Shown here: positions 23,834-30,746 of the stretch, piece after piece
How the letters are laid out: the number at the start of each line of letters is the position of its first letter
Position numbering within the stretch: position 1 is the first letter of the stretch
Virus record (IMG/VR): IMGVR_UViG_3300046009_006356
Span: 1 to 31,271 of that record
Strand: one strand, 5' to 3'
Origin: a virus
Length of the DNA stretch: 31,271 nucleotides
The notes under the pieces: generated by a model
Database searches by the model: none
The model's input: the letters and a program-made list of their open reading frames with translations, nothing else
What the model was told of the DNA's origin: nothing
Program-made: the position numbers and the translations under genes

Positions 23834-23841
23834 AACTGTAT

Positions 23842-23883
23842 CCTCTAATGAGGCTCCCACACCGACCTCCAAACGCTTGGAGG
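23842..23883 (-). promoter_or_regulatory. Structured 5' leader of the 72-aa early gene
   Basis: In the minus-strand RNA CCTCCAA pairs with TTGGAGG (23866-23883, 4-nt loop). Downstream CCTC pairs with GAGG (23842-23853), and that GAGG is the ribosome site. The 3' arm of the first hairpin could also pair with the CCTC of the second. Confidence 0.4.
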
Positions 23884-23903
23884 ATTTTCGATGTGTTTGC
23901 ATA

Positions 23904-23932
23904 AGTATAAGCCAGAGAAATCGGTCTGTCAA
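23904..23932 (-). promoter_or_regulatory. Near-consensus sigma70 promoter, leftward
   Basis: On the minus strand TTGACA (23927-23932) and TATACT (23904-23909) are separated by 17 nt. It drives the 72-aa gene, the acidic protein and probably tRNA-Glu. Confidence 0.85.
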
Positions 23933-23942
23933 GGCTTGACAG
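23926..23942. repeat. Perfect 17-bp palindrome at the divergent -35 boxes
   Basis: CTGTCAAG-G-CTTGACAG, arms of 8 bp with one central base. Each arm contains one TTGACA box, so a protein bound here would control both promoters. Confidence 0.9.
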
Positions 23943-23963
23943 AAATAAATCAGGTGATAAGAT
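23936..23963 (+). promoter_or_regulatory. Sigma70 promoter with extended -10, rightward
   Basis: TTGACA (23936-23941), a 16-nt spacer and TGaTAAGAT, with the hexamer TAAGAT at 23958-23963. The predicted start is near 23970, one base before the ATG of the 379-aa gene. Confidence 0.8.
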
Positions 23964-23970
23964 ACTACCC

Positions 23971-25110
23971 ATGACAACCAAAGCAGAAAAAGTCCATTGG
24001 GGCATTGAGCCTGAATGGGGCGAAACTTTCAAAGATGAATTTGAAAAATCCTGCGCTCTTGCTAGGGCAGAAAATTGGTATCACCATATGTCTGATGATT
24101 CCGATCATCGGCGGTGGGTTTGTGAATTTCTAAAATCCAATGACTTCACAGAAGCCGATATAAAGGCTTATAGCCGTTTGGGGCAGACAAGCACCACGGC
24201 AGGGGAAGTAGCAGAGAACGAGCCAGCGTGCAATCTAGGCGTATTGGCGAGGCTTGTAGAACGGGCTGCACCAATCCCCGAAATTCGTAAGGAAAGACTT
24301 CTACGAGCAGTCCGATATCTCGTTGCGAAGGGCAAGACCATTCGTGAAGAAGAAAAGCCAGAAACTGTTCCAAATATTCAAGATCGGATTCGTGAACAAG
24401 TTTCAATTTTGATCGGTGAACTTGAACAAATTGAAGACGCTTTCTTTACAAACAAGACTGCCGATTTCAAGGGCTGTACAGACATTGAGAATTACATCAA
24501 GAATCGAAACATTCGCGGTGTACAGGCTAGTCGCATTGCAGAATGGTTCAGGCGGCGCATAGAACCAATCGAAGCGGTTATTCAGGGCAAGGCAGACGAA
24601 CAATTGAAGGAGGGTTATTCCCTCTACACAAAGAAGCAACTCAAGGATTACCTAAAGTGGTTGAACTGTCTTGTCCTTGCTTGTCAGCATCAGATTGAGG
24701 TCTCCAAAAAACTACGCGCTCCCCGCCGAAGAAAGCCAAAAGACCCCTCCAAAGTGGTCAAGAATATCAAATACAAGAAGGAGGATACGAATCTCAAAAT
24801 CAAGTCCGTTTCTCCTTACAGGCTCGTAGGAGCCGAAAAAGCAATCATCTTCAATACGAAGACAAGGGTGTGTACTGTGTTTGAGGCAGAAACTCGTCAA
24901 GGACTTTCTGTCAAGGGAACTACGATTATTGGGTTTGATTCCTCAAAATCAAAATCAAAGAAGTTAAGGAAGCCAGAAGCACTTCTGAAGATTATTCAGG
25001 AAGAAGGAGGCATTCGTGCTGTCAAGAATGCTTTTGCCTCCTCCAATACACAGGAAAAAGATGCAAAAGGACGAGTAAACGAGGATACGCTCATCCTTGC
25101 AGTCTACTAA
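23971..25110 (+). CDS. Phage protein of unknown function (379 aa), putative early gene
   Basis: This is a soluble, charged protein with no membrane helix. Residues 1-60 include EKVHWGIEPEWGETFKDEFE and a Trp/His-rich SDDSDHRRWVCEFL stretch. Residues ~100-250 are helical (IQDRIREQVSILIGELEQIE, YTKKQLKDYLKWLNCLVLAC). A strongly basic linker follows (RAPRRRKPKDPSKVVKNIKY), then a beta-rich part with SVSPYRLVGAEKAIIFNTKT and FEAETRQGLSVKGTTIIGFD. The second half resembles proteins I have seen in large marine phages, without known function. The basic centre suggests nucleic-acid binding. There is no Shine-Dalgarno, and the sigma70-like promoter ends 7 nt before the ATG. Confidence 0.8.
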   Translation: MTTKAEKVHWGIEPEWGETFKDEFEKSCALARAENWYHHMSDDSDHRRWVCEFLKSNDFTEADIKAYSRLGQTSTTAGEVAENEPACNLGVLARLVERAAPIPEIRKERLLRAVRYLVAKGKTIREEEKPETVPNIQDRIREQVSILIGELEQIEDAFFTNKTADFKGCTDIENYIKNRNIRGVQASRIAEWFRRRIEPIEAVIQGKADEQLKEGYSLYTKKQLKDYLKWLNCLVLACQHQIEVSKKLRAPRRRKPKDPSKVVKNIKYKKEDTNLKIKSVSPYRLVGAEKAIIFNTKTRVCTVFEAETRQGLSVKGTTIIGFDSSKSKSKKLRKPEALLKIIQEEGGIRAVKNAFASSNTQEKDAKGRVNEDTLILAVY

Positions 25111-25113
25111 ATA
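25107..25113 (+). promoter_or_regulatory. T4-type late promoter before the DUF6433-like gene
   Basis: CTAAATA overlaps the stop codon of the 379-aa gene. AAGGAG (25120-25125) and the ATG at 25134 follow at the spacing seen at the other late-type sites. Confidence 0.65.
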
Positions 25114-25133
25114 AGATTGAAGGAGCATACACC

Positions 25134-25556
25134 ATGCAACTACTGATTTCTGAGATTATCGAAAAGGCATCGAAAGAAAAGACTCCAAAAGAAAAGGCTA
25201 ACATTCTTCGGGCGCATTCTTCCTCTGCTTTGCAAGAAGTATTTCGCTACGCATACGATCCGAAGATCGAATGGTTCTGCAAAGAACCTCCAGGTTACAC
25301 CCCCGACCCCGCTCCAGAAGGTCTTGCGTACACGACACTCATGATTGAGTTTCGTAGATTCTATCTGTATACGAAGGATAATCCCGTAGCAGAGAAGCGC
25401 AAGAATGAACTACTCATACAACTCTTGGAATCACTTCATCCTACAGAGTCCAAGATTGTAGAGCAGATGATTGCTGGTGAAATTCCAGGAATCGACAGAG
25501 AGGTCGTTGACCTCGCATTTCCAAATCTAATTTCAGCAAAGGTCGTAAAGACATGA
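25134..25556 (+). CDS. DUF6433-like phage protein
   Basis: This 140-aa protein starts MQLLISEIIEKASKEKTPKE with KANILRAHSSSALQEVFRYA, then DPKIEWFCKEPPGYTPDPAP and an IQLLESLHPTESKIVEQMIA segment. I recognise this as the small family (DUF6433) common in T4-like marine phages, usually without known function. It has a strong AAGGAG, its own late-type element and an ATGA overlap with the next gene. Late timing and wide conservation suggest a role in virion assembly or late metabolism, but this is inference. Confidence 0.85.
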   Translation: MQLLISEIIEKASKEKTPKEKANILRAHSSSALQEVFRYAYDPKIEWFCKEPPGYTPDPAPEGLAYTTLMIEFRRFYLYTKDNPVAEKRKNELLIQLLESLHPTESKIVEQMIAGEIPGIDREVVDLAFPNLISAKVVKT

Positions 25557-25732
25557 GTCACTCGGATAAGGATGAAAATCGGATAACCGATAAGCAAGCA
25601 AATCTTAAGAACGCACACAAGAAGCATCTCAAGCATCACAGAAATCTGAACGACAGCATTTCAAGACTTGATGACATTGATGATGATGACTTTTTCTACG
25701 AGACCAAGGAGAAGTTTCATCGTGGTCGCTGA
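25553..25732 (+). CDS. Small basic/acidic phage protein (59 aa)
   Basis: The ORF starts at the ATG in the ATGA overlap with the previous gene and ends in TGA at 25730-25732. It reads MSHSDKDENRITDKQANLKN, then a Lys/His-rich stretch, DDIDDDDFFYETKEKFHRGR at the end. Its position, coupled start and overlap with the next gene support real translation, but it has no recognisable domain. The ribosome site would lie in the upstream gene; no strong one is visible, so it depends on coupling. Confidence 0.6.
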   Translation: MSHSDKDENRITDKQANLKNAHKKHLKHHRNLNDSISRLDDIDDDDFFYETKEKFHRGR

Positions 25733-25925
25733 TCCAAGAACAAAGCCTCACAATCCATATGAGGATGATGCGGATGATCTAGAAGGAGATGTCCATGAGG
25801 AAGTACCTTATGAGACTGAAAGATTCCTGCGTCCTTGTGGACACGCTCCTGAATGGATGCATTCAGCGGATAGTCCCCGACAGCAGCGGCGCGAACGAAA
25901 TCAGTTTTGGAGCAATGTACTGTAA
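25722..25925 (+). CDS. Small phage protein, likely GTG start (67 aa)
   Basis: GTG at 25722 is preceded by AAGGAG at about 10 nt; no ATG in this frame lies near, and the frame upstream is a mere continuation through the previous gene. The product has PRTKPHNPYEDDADDLEGDV, then ERFLRPCGHAPEWMHSADSP and a basic end (RQQRRERNQFWSNVL). Its stop overlaps the end of the convergent RuvC-like gene by 25 nt. No family recognised. Confidence 0.55.
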   Translation: MVADPRTKPHNPYEDDADDLEGDVHEEVPYETERFLRPCGHAPEWMHSADSPRQQRRERNQFWSNVL

Positions 25926-26476
25926 GCGTATTTGCAAATGAAGTAAGAGTCCACGATATCGGACACGGGACTCGCAACTTTTTTTGAATCGGGGCTGATC
26001 TCTTTCATGAGTTCAGCCCCTGTTTCTTTTACAAAGGCTTCATACATTCTGTCTTTGTCGGCATTACCTTTGCCGCTTGCGAACTTCTTGACAACAGTTG
26101 GTCCGACCAAGTGAAATGCAATTCCTGCTTTCCACAATTTCCATTTCAACAATCCGCCATTTTCGCCAAGATTGAATACCTTACCTCTTGCTCCTAATGC
26201 GTAATCCTCAATGTATACAAGATCACAATCTTTGACGAGTTCCAATGCCCAATTTGAAATCTTGTCATAACGATCTTCGTTTCTTCCAAATTCAGGCATA
26301 CTCCATTCAGGATACTCCCACCCACGACAATGCAGTCCCGACTCCATGTAGACAGTTGCGTGTTTTAGGGTTTCCGTAAGATAATGTGATTTGCATTGGG
26401 ATAGAGAAAAGCCATCACCGCTATGAACGGTAATGGCTGGTGAACACAACGAGTAATCAATTCCTGCAATTTTCAT
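25901..26476 (-). CDS. RuvC-like (RNase H fold) Holliday junction nuclease
   Basis: The 191-aa sequence shows the RuvC-type catalytic layout: KIAGIDYSLCSPAI with D7 on the first strand, DLVYIEDYALGARG with E90, and SPVSDIVDSYFICKY with D173 and D176 on the last helix. A basic turn FASGKGNADKDRM lies between. These phage proteins cut branched DNA; T4 uses endonuclease VII (gp49) for that job before packaging, so this may replace it. The late-type element at 26484-26490 fits that timing. The leader would be only ~2 nt and there is no Shine-Dalgarno. Confidence 0.8.
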   Translation of the reverse strand: MKIAGIDYSLCSPAITVHSGDGFSLSQCKSHYLTETLKHATVYMESGLHCRGWEYPEWSMPEFGRNEDRYDKISNWALELVKDCDLVYIEDYALGARGKVFNLGENGGLLKWKLWKAGIAFHLVGPTVVKKFASGKGNADKDRMYEAFVKETGAELMKEISPDSKKVASPVSDIVDSYFICKYAYSTLLQN

Positions 26477-26483
26477 GCAGGAG

Positions 26484-26490
26484 TATTTAG
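26484..26490 (-). promoter_or_regulatory. T4-type late promoter for the RuvC-like gene
   Basis: The minus strand reads CCTAAATACTCCTGC then ATG. The element lies between the nrdJ stop and the ATG and predicts a start about 2 nt before the ATG. Confidence 0.6.
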
Positions 26491-26493
26491 GAT

Positions 26494-28413
26494 TTACTGC
26501 TGCGTCAAGTCAACGATTTCACAAGAGTTGGCATTGCAAGCAAAGGTCTGCGTTCCCGTGGTGGTATCTTCCTTTTCGTATTTTGAAAGTTGAGACCAAT
26601 CGACATTCTTTGGCATCTTTGCAAGCATTGCCTCGTATTCCTCCTTGGTGCAATCCTGATATGGGGCTTGCTTATAGGAGTGTTCAGAATGCGGTAGGAA
26701 CGAGATTCCCGAAATCGTGTCGATAAAACGATAGACCCATGCACCCACATCAAGCCATTCATGTTCACGAACAGTAATGGTTACCGATGGCTTGTGTTCA
26801 CACCAAAAGTCCTGATACATCTTCCAAAGTTCAAGATGTTCAATTGCAGTCAAATCATTTCGTGTTGGCGATCCCTTTGGTGACTTCATGGGAAACGAAA
26901 AAACCATAGTATGATCAGGACGCATTACGCATGGTTCGGCTGGAAATCCCTGATCAATCATGAATTGACAAATGGGATCCTTGCGATCTGCGCGAACCGT
27001 GCGAATGTAATGATCGTTGTGACGAGCATGAATTCCCGATGCAGCATCCACCAATTGCGATACGGTTCCGCTTGGCTTGACGCAAGTGATTGCGGCAGCA
27101 GGGTTGATTCCCAACTTCTTTGCCCACTTTGCGTTTGTTTCGATTGCGGCTTGCTTCATTTGACCAAGAGTTACCTCAAGTCCGTTCTTGCTGCGAAGAA
27201 ACGGATTATCCAGAATTCCCGTCAATGAAACACCAAGCAATGCTTCCTCTTCGCAGTTCTTCTTCCATTCGCTTGAGATGTATCGAAAGTTTGTCAGAGA
27301 GGCTTGCCATGTGCCGAGAATGGCAGCAAGACGAACCTTGCGAACAAGATCGTCCACAGTATCCTCTGCACGAACCACTACTTCCGACAAATTGCAGAAT
27401 TCCCTGTCTCGCAGGATAATCTCGCTGCAAGGGTTGGTTCCAAAATCATAGTTGGAATCGCGGCGATCACCCAACTTTTCCACTTGACGCTTGGATGCAT
27501 CCCGATTGAAAATACCACGCTCACCGCTCTTGGACTTGTAGAGAGATACCCACTCATCCATGAATGTGCCTATTTCGGGGCGTTCGCTGTAAACCGCTGA
27601 ATTGTTTGCAAGAGCGCGTTGCGGATCAATGACCCACCATTGACCGACTTTTGCATTACGCATACGCTCATCGTTTAGGTCAGATAGGCTGATCAGGGCA
27701 GAACGGCGAACTCCACCGACAACCACGATCTCCGCAATCTTGCATACGATGTCATGACATTCGATGGATGTCAACTTGCGACCCTTCGCCTTTTGAAAGG
27801 TATCGCTCGTGAACTTAAAGAGATCAACTAGAGGTTCTGGACCAGATGCGCGACCGCCAAATGTCTTAAGTCTCGCGCCTTTCTGACGAACCTTTGAAAC
27901 ATCCCACTTCGGCAACTGTCCCGCAATCAACAGACTGATGAGTTCCTTGTACGCCTTTGCCCAACCGATCTTGGAGTCTTCGACAACAATGACGGTATCA
28001 CTTGGAAAGAACTCTTCAGCAATCGTCGGCAGTTTCTGCACAAAGTGATTCTCTACGCTGAAACCCACACCAGTCCCGCACATGAGGACATACAGGATCT
28101 CGTCAAACGAACGAACACGATTGACCGCAACAAATGCACAGTTGTATCCTGCGACATTATCGCGCTCAAGTGCAGGACCAGCAGTCATCAATGCTCTCAT
28201 CGAAGGCATGACTTCAAGATTCAGGACAGCGGTCTCCAACTCCTTGCGCTGTTCCTTCGTGATCTTGTTGCCAAGATGCTTATCAAAGAAGTCGAAGTAC
28301 CGAGCAACGGTTTCTTCCCATGTTTCTCTGCGATTTTCCGACTCAATCCACCGGCTGTAACGCGAAAGGTGGATGAAATCCTGGTACAAAGTTGGAAGTC
28401 CGTGTTCGCTCAT
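26494..28413 (-). CDS. nrdJ: Monomeric class II (adenosylcobalamin-dependent) ribonucleoside-triphosphate reductase
   Basis: The product is 639 aa, about 100 shorter than Lactobacillus leichmannii RTPR (739). All catalytic positions are present: C92 and C340 as the redox pair, N327-x-C329-x-E331 (NPCSEI) around the radical cysteine, with the same C329-C340 spacing of 11 as in RTPR. The C-terminal C626-x4-C631 pair hands over electrons from thioredoxin. Also typical are KPSGTVSQLVDAASGIHARH and VVVGGVRRSALISLSDLNDE. It makes dNTPs for phage replication without needing oxygen or an NrdB partner, but needs B12. AAGGAG lies 6 nt before the ATG. Confidence 0.96.
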   Translation of the reverse strand: MSEHGLPTLYQDFIHLSRYSRWIESENRRETWEETVARYFDFFDKHLGNKITKEQRKELETAVLNLEVMPSMRALMTAGPALERDNVAGYNCAFVAVNRVRSFDEILYVLMCGTGVGFSVENHFVQKLPTIAEEFFPSDTVIVVEDSKIGWAKAYKELISLLIAGQLPKWDVSKVRQKGARLKTFGGRASGPEPLVDLFKFTSDTFQKAKGRKLTSIECHDIVCKIAEIVVVGGVRRSALISLSDLNDERMRNAKVGQWWVIDPQRALANNSAVYSERPEIGTFMDEWVSLYKSKSGERGIFNRDASKRQVEKLGDRRDSNYDFGTNPCSEIILRDREFCNLSEVVVRAEDTVDDLVRKVRLAAILGTWQASLTNFRYISSEWKKNCEEEALLGVSLTGILDNPFLRSKNGLEVTLGQMKQAAIETNAKWAKKLGINPAAAITCVKPSGTVSQLVDAASGIHARHNDHYIRTVRADRKDPICQFMIDQGFPAEPCVMRPDHTMVFSFPMKSPKGSPTRNDLTAIEHLELWKMYQDFWCEHKPSVTITVREHEWLDVGAWVYRFIDTISGISFLPHSEHSYKQAPYQDCTKEEYEAMLAKMPKNVDWSQLSKYEKEDTTTGTQTFACNANSCEIVDLTQQ

Positions 28414-28452
28414 ATGTTTCTCCTTGTTGTTTGGTGAGGATATTTAGAGAGA

Positions 28453-28481
28453 ATCATACTCCGAACCCTCCACAAAAGCAA
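28453..28481 (-). promoter_or_regulatory. Possible sigma70 promoter of nrdJ
   Basis: On the minus strand TTGCTT (28476-28481) and TATGAT (28453-28458) are 17 nt apart. The predicted start near 28446 leaves a ~33-nt leader. A CTAAATA at 28441-28447 lies just there, so a late start is an alternative. Confidence 0.5.
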
Positions 28482-28516
28482 GTGATTTCGGAACAAAGAA
28501 GCAGCAATTTACAAGT

Positions 28517-28771
28517 TCAAGAATCGACAGATTCCCATTCAGGTTCGTTCGTGATTTCTCTAATTTCCTCCATCGTGTAAGGACCGAGAATCCCTTGCAG
28601 CGATGAAATTGTTGGAGGAACCGATGTGCCACGCCATTTCAAAATTGCTTTGTTGCCATTCAAAGAGTAACGAACGCCATTGATGGTTCCGAGCAACTGA
28701 GAAAAATCAACAGAAGAAACATCTGCTGAATTCACTATTGCGTAGAATATCGGATCGTTATGTATGACCAT
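28517..28771 (-). CDS. Small phage protein at the end of the fibre operon
   Basis: The product is 84 aa. The ATG at 28771 overlaps the end of the lectin-like gene by 14 nt, with AGGA at about -7. The sequence is VIHNDPIFYAIVNSADVSSV, then QLLGTINGVRYSLNGNKAIL and an acidic end (YTMEEIREITNEPEWESVDS). It could be a fibre-assembly helper because of its place after adhesin genes, in the way T4 gp38/gp57 serve fibres, but no sequence feature proves this. Confidence 0.7.
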   Translation of the reverse strand: MVIHNDPIFYAIVNSADVSSVDFSQLLGTINGVRYSLNGNKAILKWRGTSVPPTISSLQGILGPYTMEEIREITNEPEWESVDS

Positions 28772-29525
28772 AGCGTGTCCTGTTTCTGGCGTAGTTGAAT
28801 TCTATTTCATCCGTGGTAAGAGCCTTGTTGTACATACGAATCGTACCGATTCTTCCTTGAAAATACTGAATGGCACTCATTGCTCTTCTTCCAAGAGCAA
28901 TTGCATTACTACTTGTCAATCCTAGAGGAAGTCCCGAACTTTGCGACCCCGTGTAATCACTTGCAGATAAACCTCCCTCTTTGAAAACTTTTGCAGTATA
29001 TGTTCCTGTTGCTCCCGTAACGGAATATCGTATGAACAGATTATTCCATTGATTTGCAGCACAAGTGACTCCTGTTACCAACTGTGAGTACAATAATGAA
29101 GTTGCAGTTGAACCTAATCTTGGATCAAGAGTATTATTAGCCAGTATAACAGAAAATCCACGATTTGCAGTAGATGCCACATTTGTGTTGTTTGAAATGA
29201 TGGTTCTTATGCCGCTTGTGGTTGATGGACGAATCCATGCGTCTATCGTAAAACTCTGCAAATTGAGAAAATCCGAAGTTCCCGTTGTTCCAGGCAAATA
29301 GTCTGTTATACCATCCAAATCAATGTATCCAGGCGCAGCAGTAGAACCACTTATAACGGCAACATAACCACCAGGAGTCGAATACTCTATATCCGTTCGA
29401 AGGTCGTTTGCCGTGTTTCCTGCAAATCCGTAGTCATTGCTGAAATCCACATTTAATATCAATCCATCCGTGGAATAATTTCGAAGACCCGTGACAACCC
29501 CTATCTTTCCGCTTGGAGAAATCAT
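28758..29525 (-). CDS. LamG/concanavalin A-like lectin-fold virion protein
   Basis: This 255-aa protein is essentially one LamG-type domain. It has an N-terminal strand GLILNVDFSNDYGFAGNTAN, the central LQSFTIDAWIRPSTTSGIRT motif, NQWNNLFIRYSVTGATGTYT and the usual end FQGRIGTIRMYNKALTTDEI followed by EFNYARNRTRYG. LamG-like domains in tail proteins bind surface glycans, so a receptor-binding or fibre-tip role is likely. The start overlaps the fibre gene stop as ATGA. A related but larger domain is in the gp7-like protein at the left end of the window. Confidence 0.85.
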   Translation of the reverse strand: MISPSGKIGVVTGLRNYSTDGLILNVDFSNDYGFAGNTANDLRTDIEYSTPGGYVAVISGSTAAPGYIDLDGITDYLPGTTGTSDFLNLQSFTIDAWIRPSTTSGIRTIISNNTNVASTANRGFSVILANNTLDPRLGSTATSLLYSQLVTGVTCAANQWNNLFIRYSVTGATGTYTAKVFKEGGLSASDYTGSQSSGLPLGLTSSNAIALGRRAMSAIQYFQGRIGTIRMYNKALTTDEIEFNYARNRTRYGHT

Positions 29526-30700
29526 ACGATGAGATTTCCGGAGATGTTCACAAGATTGGTGCTATGTTCAAGAACGGTTGCGGATGCGTGTTGACCGATC
29601 AACTTGAATTGATTGCCGTAACTCTGCATGGTAACACCAGATGGTGCCGTGAATCCAACTTGACCCGCACCCAATTGAATCACCGTGCAGTTGAATCCCG
29701 TATCAAGTCCCGCAGGAATCGTGACAGTCGTGGTTGCTGCATTGCTGAATGTCACGATTTTTCCGTTGTCCGTTCCTGTCAGCGTATAGGAAGTTCCTGT
29801 CTGTGCATTGATTGCATTTGTACCGATTCTATAACCCTGATCTGATCTGATGTATCCACCCGTTATTTCAATGGTATTGAATGTTTGGGTATTAGAGAAG
29901 GTCTGCGAAGCATTTGTCCTTGCAATCGTTCCTGTAAGACCGACATGACCGGTAGAACCCACTACAAAATCATTTGTGTTGAAAGATGCAACACCTGTCA
30001 AGGATGTGGTCGCAAGACGAGCATCAAACGAACCGGTTCTGCCGGTTTGAGTGAACAATACTGCACCCGCACCTGTTATCGTTACTGGACCAGTAGCACC
30101 ATTGACTCTTGATACGGTTCCGTCAACCAACGCCAAGGTTCCGCTTGAGGAAGGCATATTGACCGTGCTTCCTGCCGGTCCTACTACATTTGATTGCAGT
30201 ATCTGCGTGTAACTCGAAGTATCGTCATACCAAGATATGTTCTGTGTTCCGAAGGTGGCTATCTTTACGCTATCGTCTATCGTTAAAGTCGGTGTGCCAG
30301 CGTTTATTGTTTGTGAGGCTATGAATGTGTTGGACGCATTCGTTCTGGCAACGGTAGACCCAAGACCTACATGACCGGTAGAACCCACTACAAAATCATT
30401 TGTATTGAAAGATGCAACACCTGTCAAGGATGTGGTCGCAAGACGAGCATTGAATGTTCCTGTTTTCCCGCTTTGTGCAAACAGAATTGCACCGGTTCCC
30501 GTCAAGCCAACAGGTCCGGTTGTTCCGTTGACGGTAGTCACCGATGAAGTCTGATCCAAAAACACAACATTTGTTCCGTTTGTCCCGCCCACGAATAGTC
30601 TTCTATCCGCAAGATTGACGGCAACTTCTCCCGCAGTCAAGGACGGGGACGAAGAAGGCGTAGACGAACGATATATCTGAATTATGCTTTCGCGTGGCAT
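29522..30700 (-). CDS. Tail-fibre-like protein with duplicated 142-residue module
   Basis: The 392-aa sequence starts with IQIYRSSTPSSSPSLTAGEV and AVNLADRRLFVGGTNG, a common start of short fibres that attaches to the tail. Two modules follow, VNGTTGPVGLTGTGAILF and VNGATGPVTITGAGAVLF, 142 residues apart; each includes RLATTSLTGVASFNTNDFVV. A C-terminal receptor-side domain (YTLTGTDNGKIVTFSNAATT, TIPAGLDTGFNCTVIQLGAG) resembles a beta-roll seen in phage fibres. It is Thr/Gly/Ser/Asn-rich and lacks Cys except one. There is no Shine-Dalgarno; the late-type element at 30709-30715 predicts a leader of ~3 nt. Confidence 0.85.
   Translation of the reverse strand: MPRESIIQIYRSSTPSSSPSLTAGEVAVNLADRRLFVGGTNGTNVVFLDQTSSVTTVNGTTGPVGLTGTGAILFAQSGKTGTFNARLATTSLTGVASFNTNDFVVGSTGHVGLGSTVARTNASNTFIASQTINAGTPTLTIDDSVKIATFGTQNISWYDDTSSYTQILQSNVVGPAGSTVNMPSSSGTLALVDGTVSRVNGATGPVTITGAGAVLFTQTGRTGSFDARLATTSLTGVASFNTNDFVVGSTGHVGLTGTIARTNASQTFSNTQTFNTIEITGGYIRSDQGYRIGTNAINAQTGTSYTLTGTDNGKIVTFSNAATTTVTIPAGLDTGFNCTVIQLGAGQVGFTAPSGVTMQSYGNQFKLIGQHASATVLEHSTNLVNISGNLIV
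29943..30450. repeat. 82-bp direct repeat inside the fibre gene (29943-30024 and 30369-30450)
   Basis: The two copies are 426 bp apart and differ at a single synonymous base (29978 versus 30404). Confidence 0.95.
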
Positions 30701-30708
30701 GGCAAAGT

Positions 30709-30715
30709 TATTTAG
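30709..30715 (-). promoter_or_regulatory. T4-type late promoter for the fibre genes
   Basis: The minus strand reads GTCTAAATAACTTTGCC before the ATG at 30700. Confidence 0.65.
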
Positions 30716-30746
30716 ACCTCACGAATCAGAACAAACAATCAAGAAA

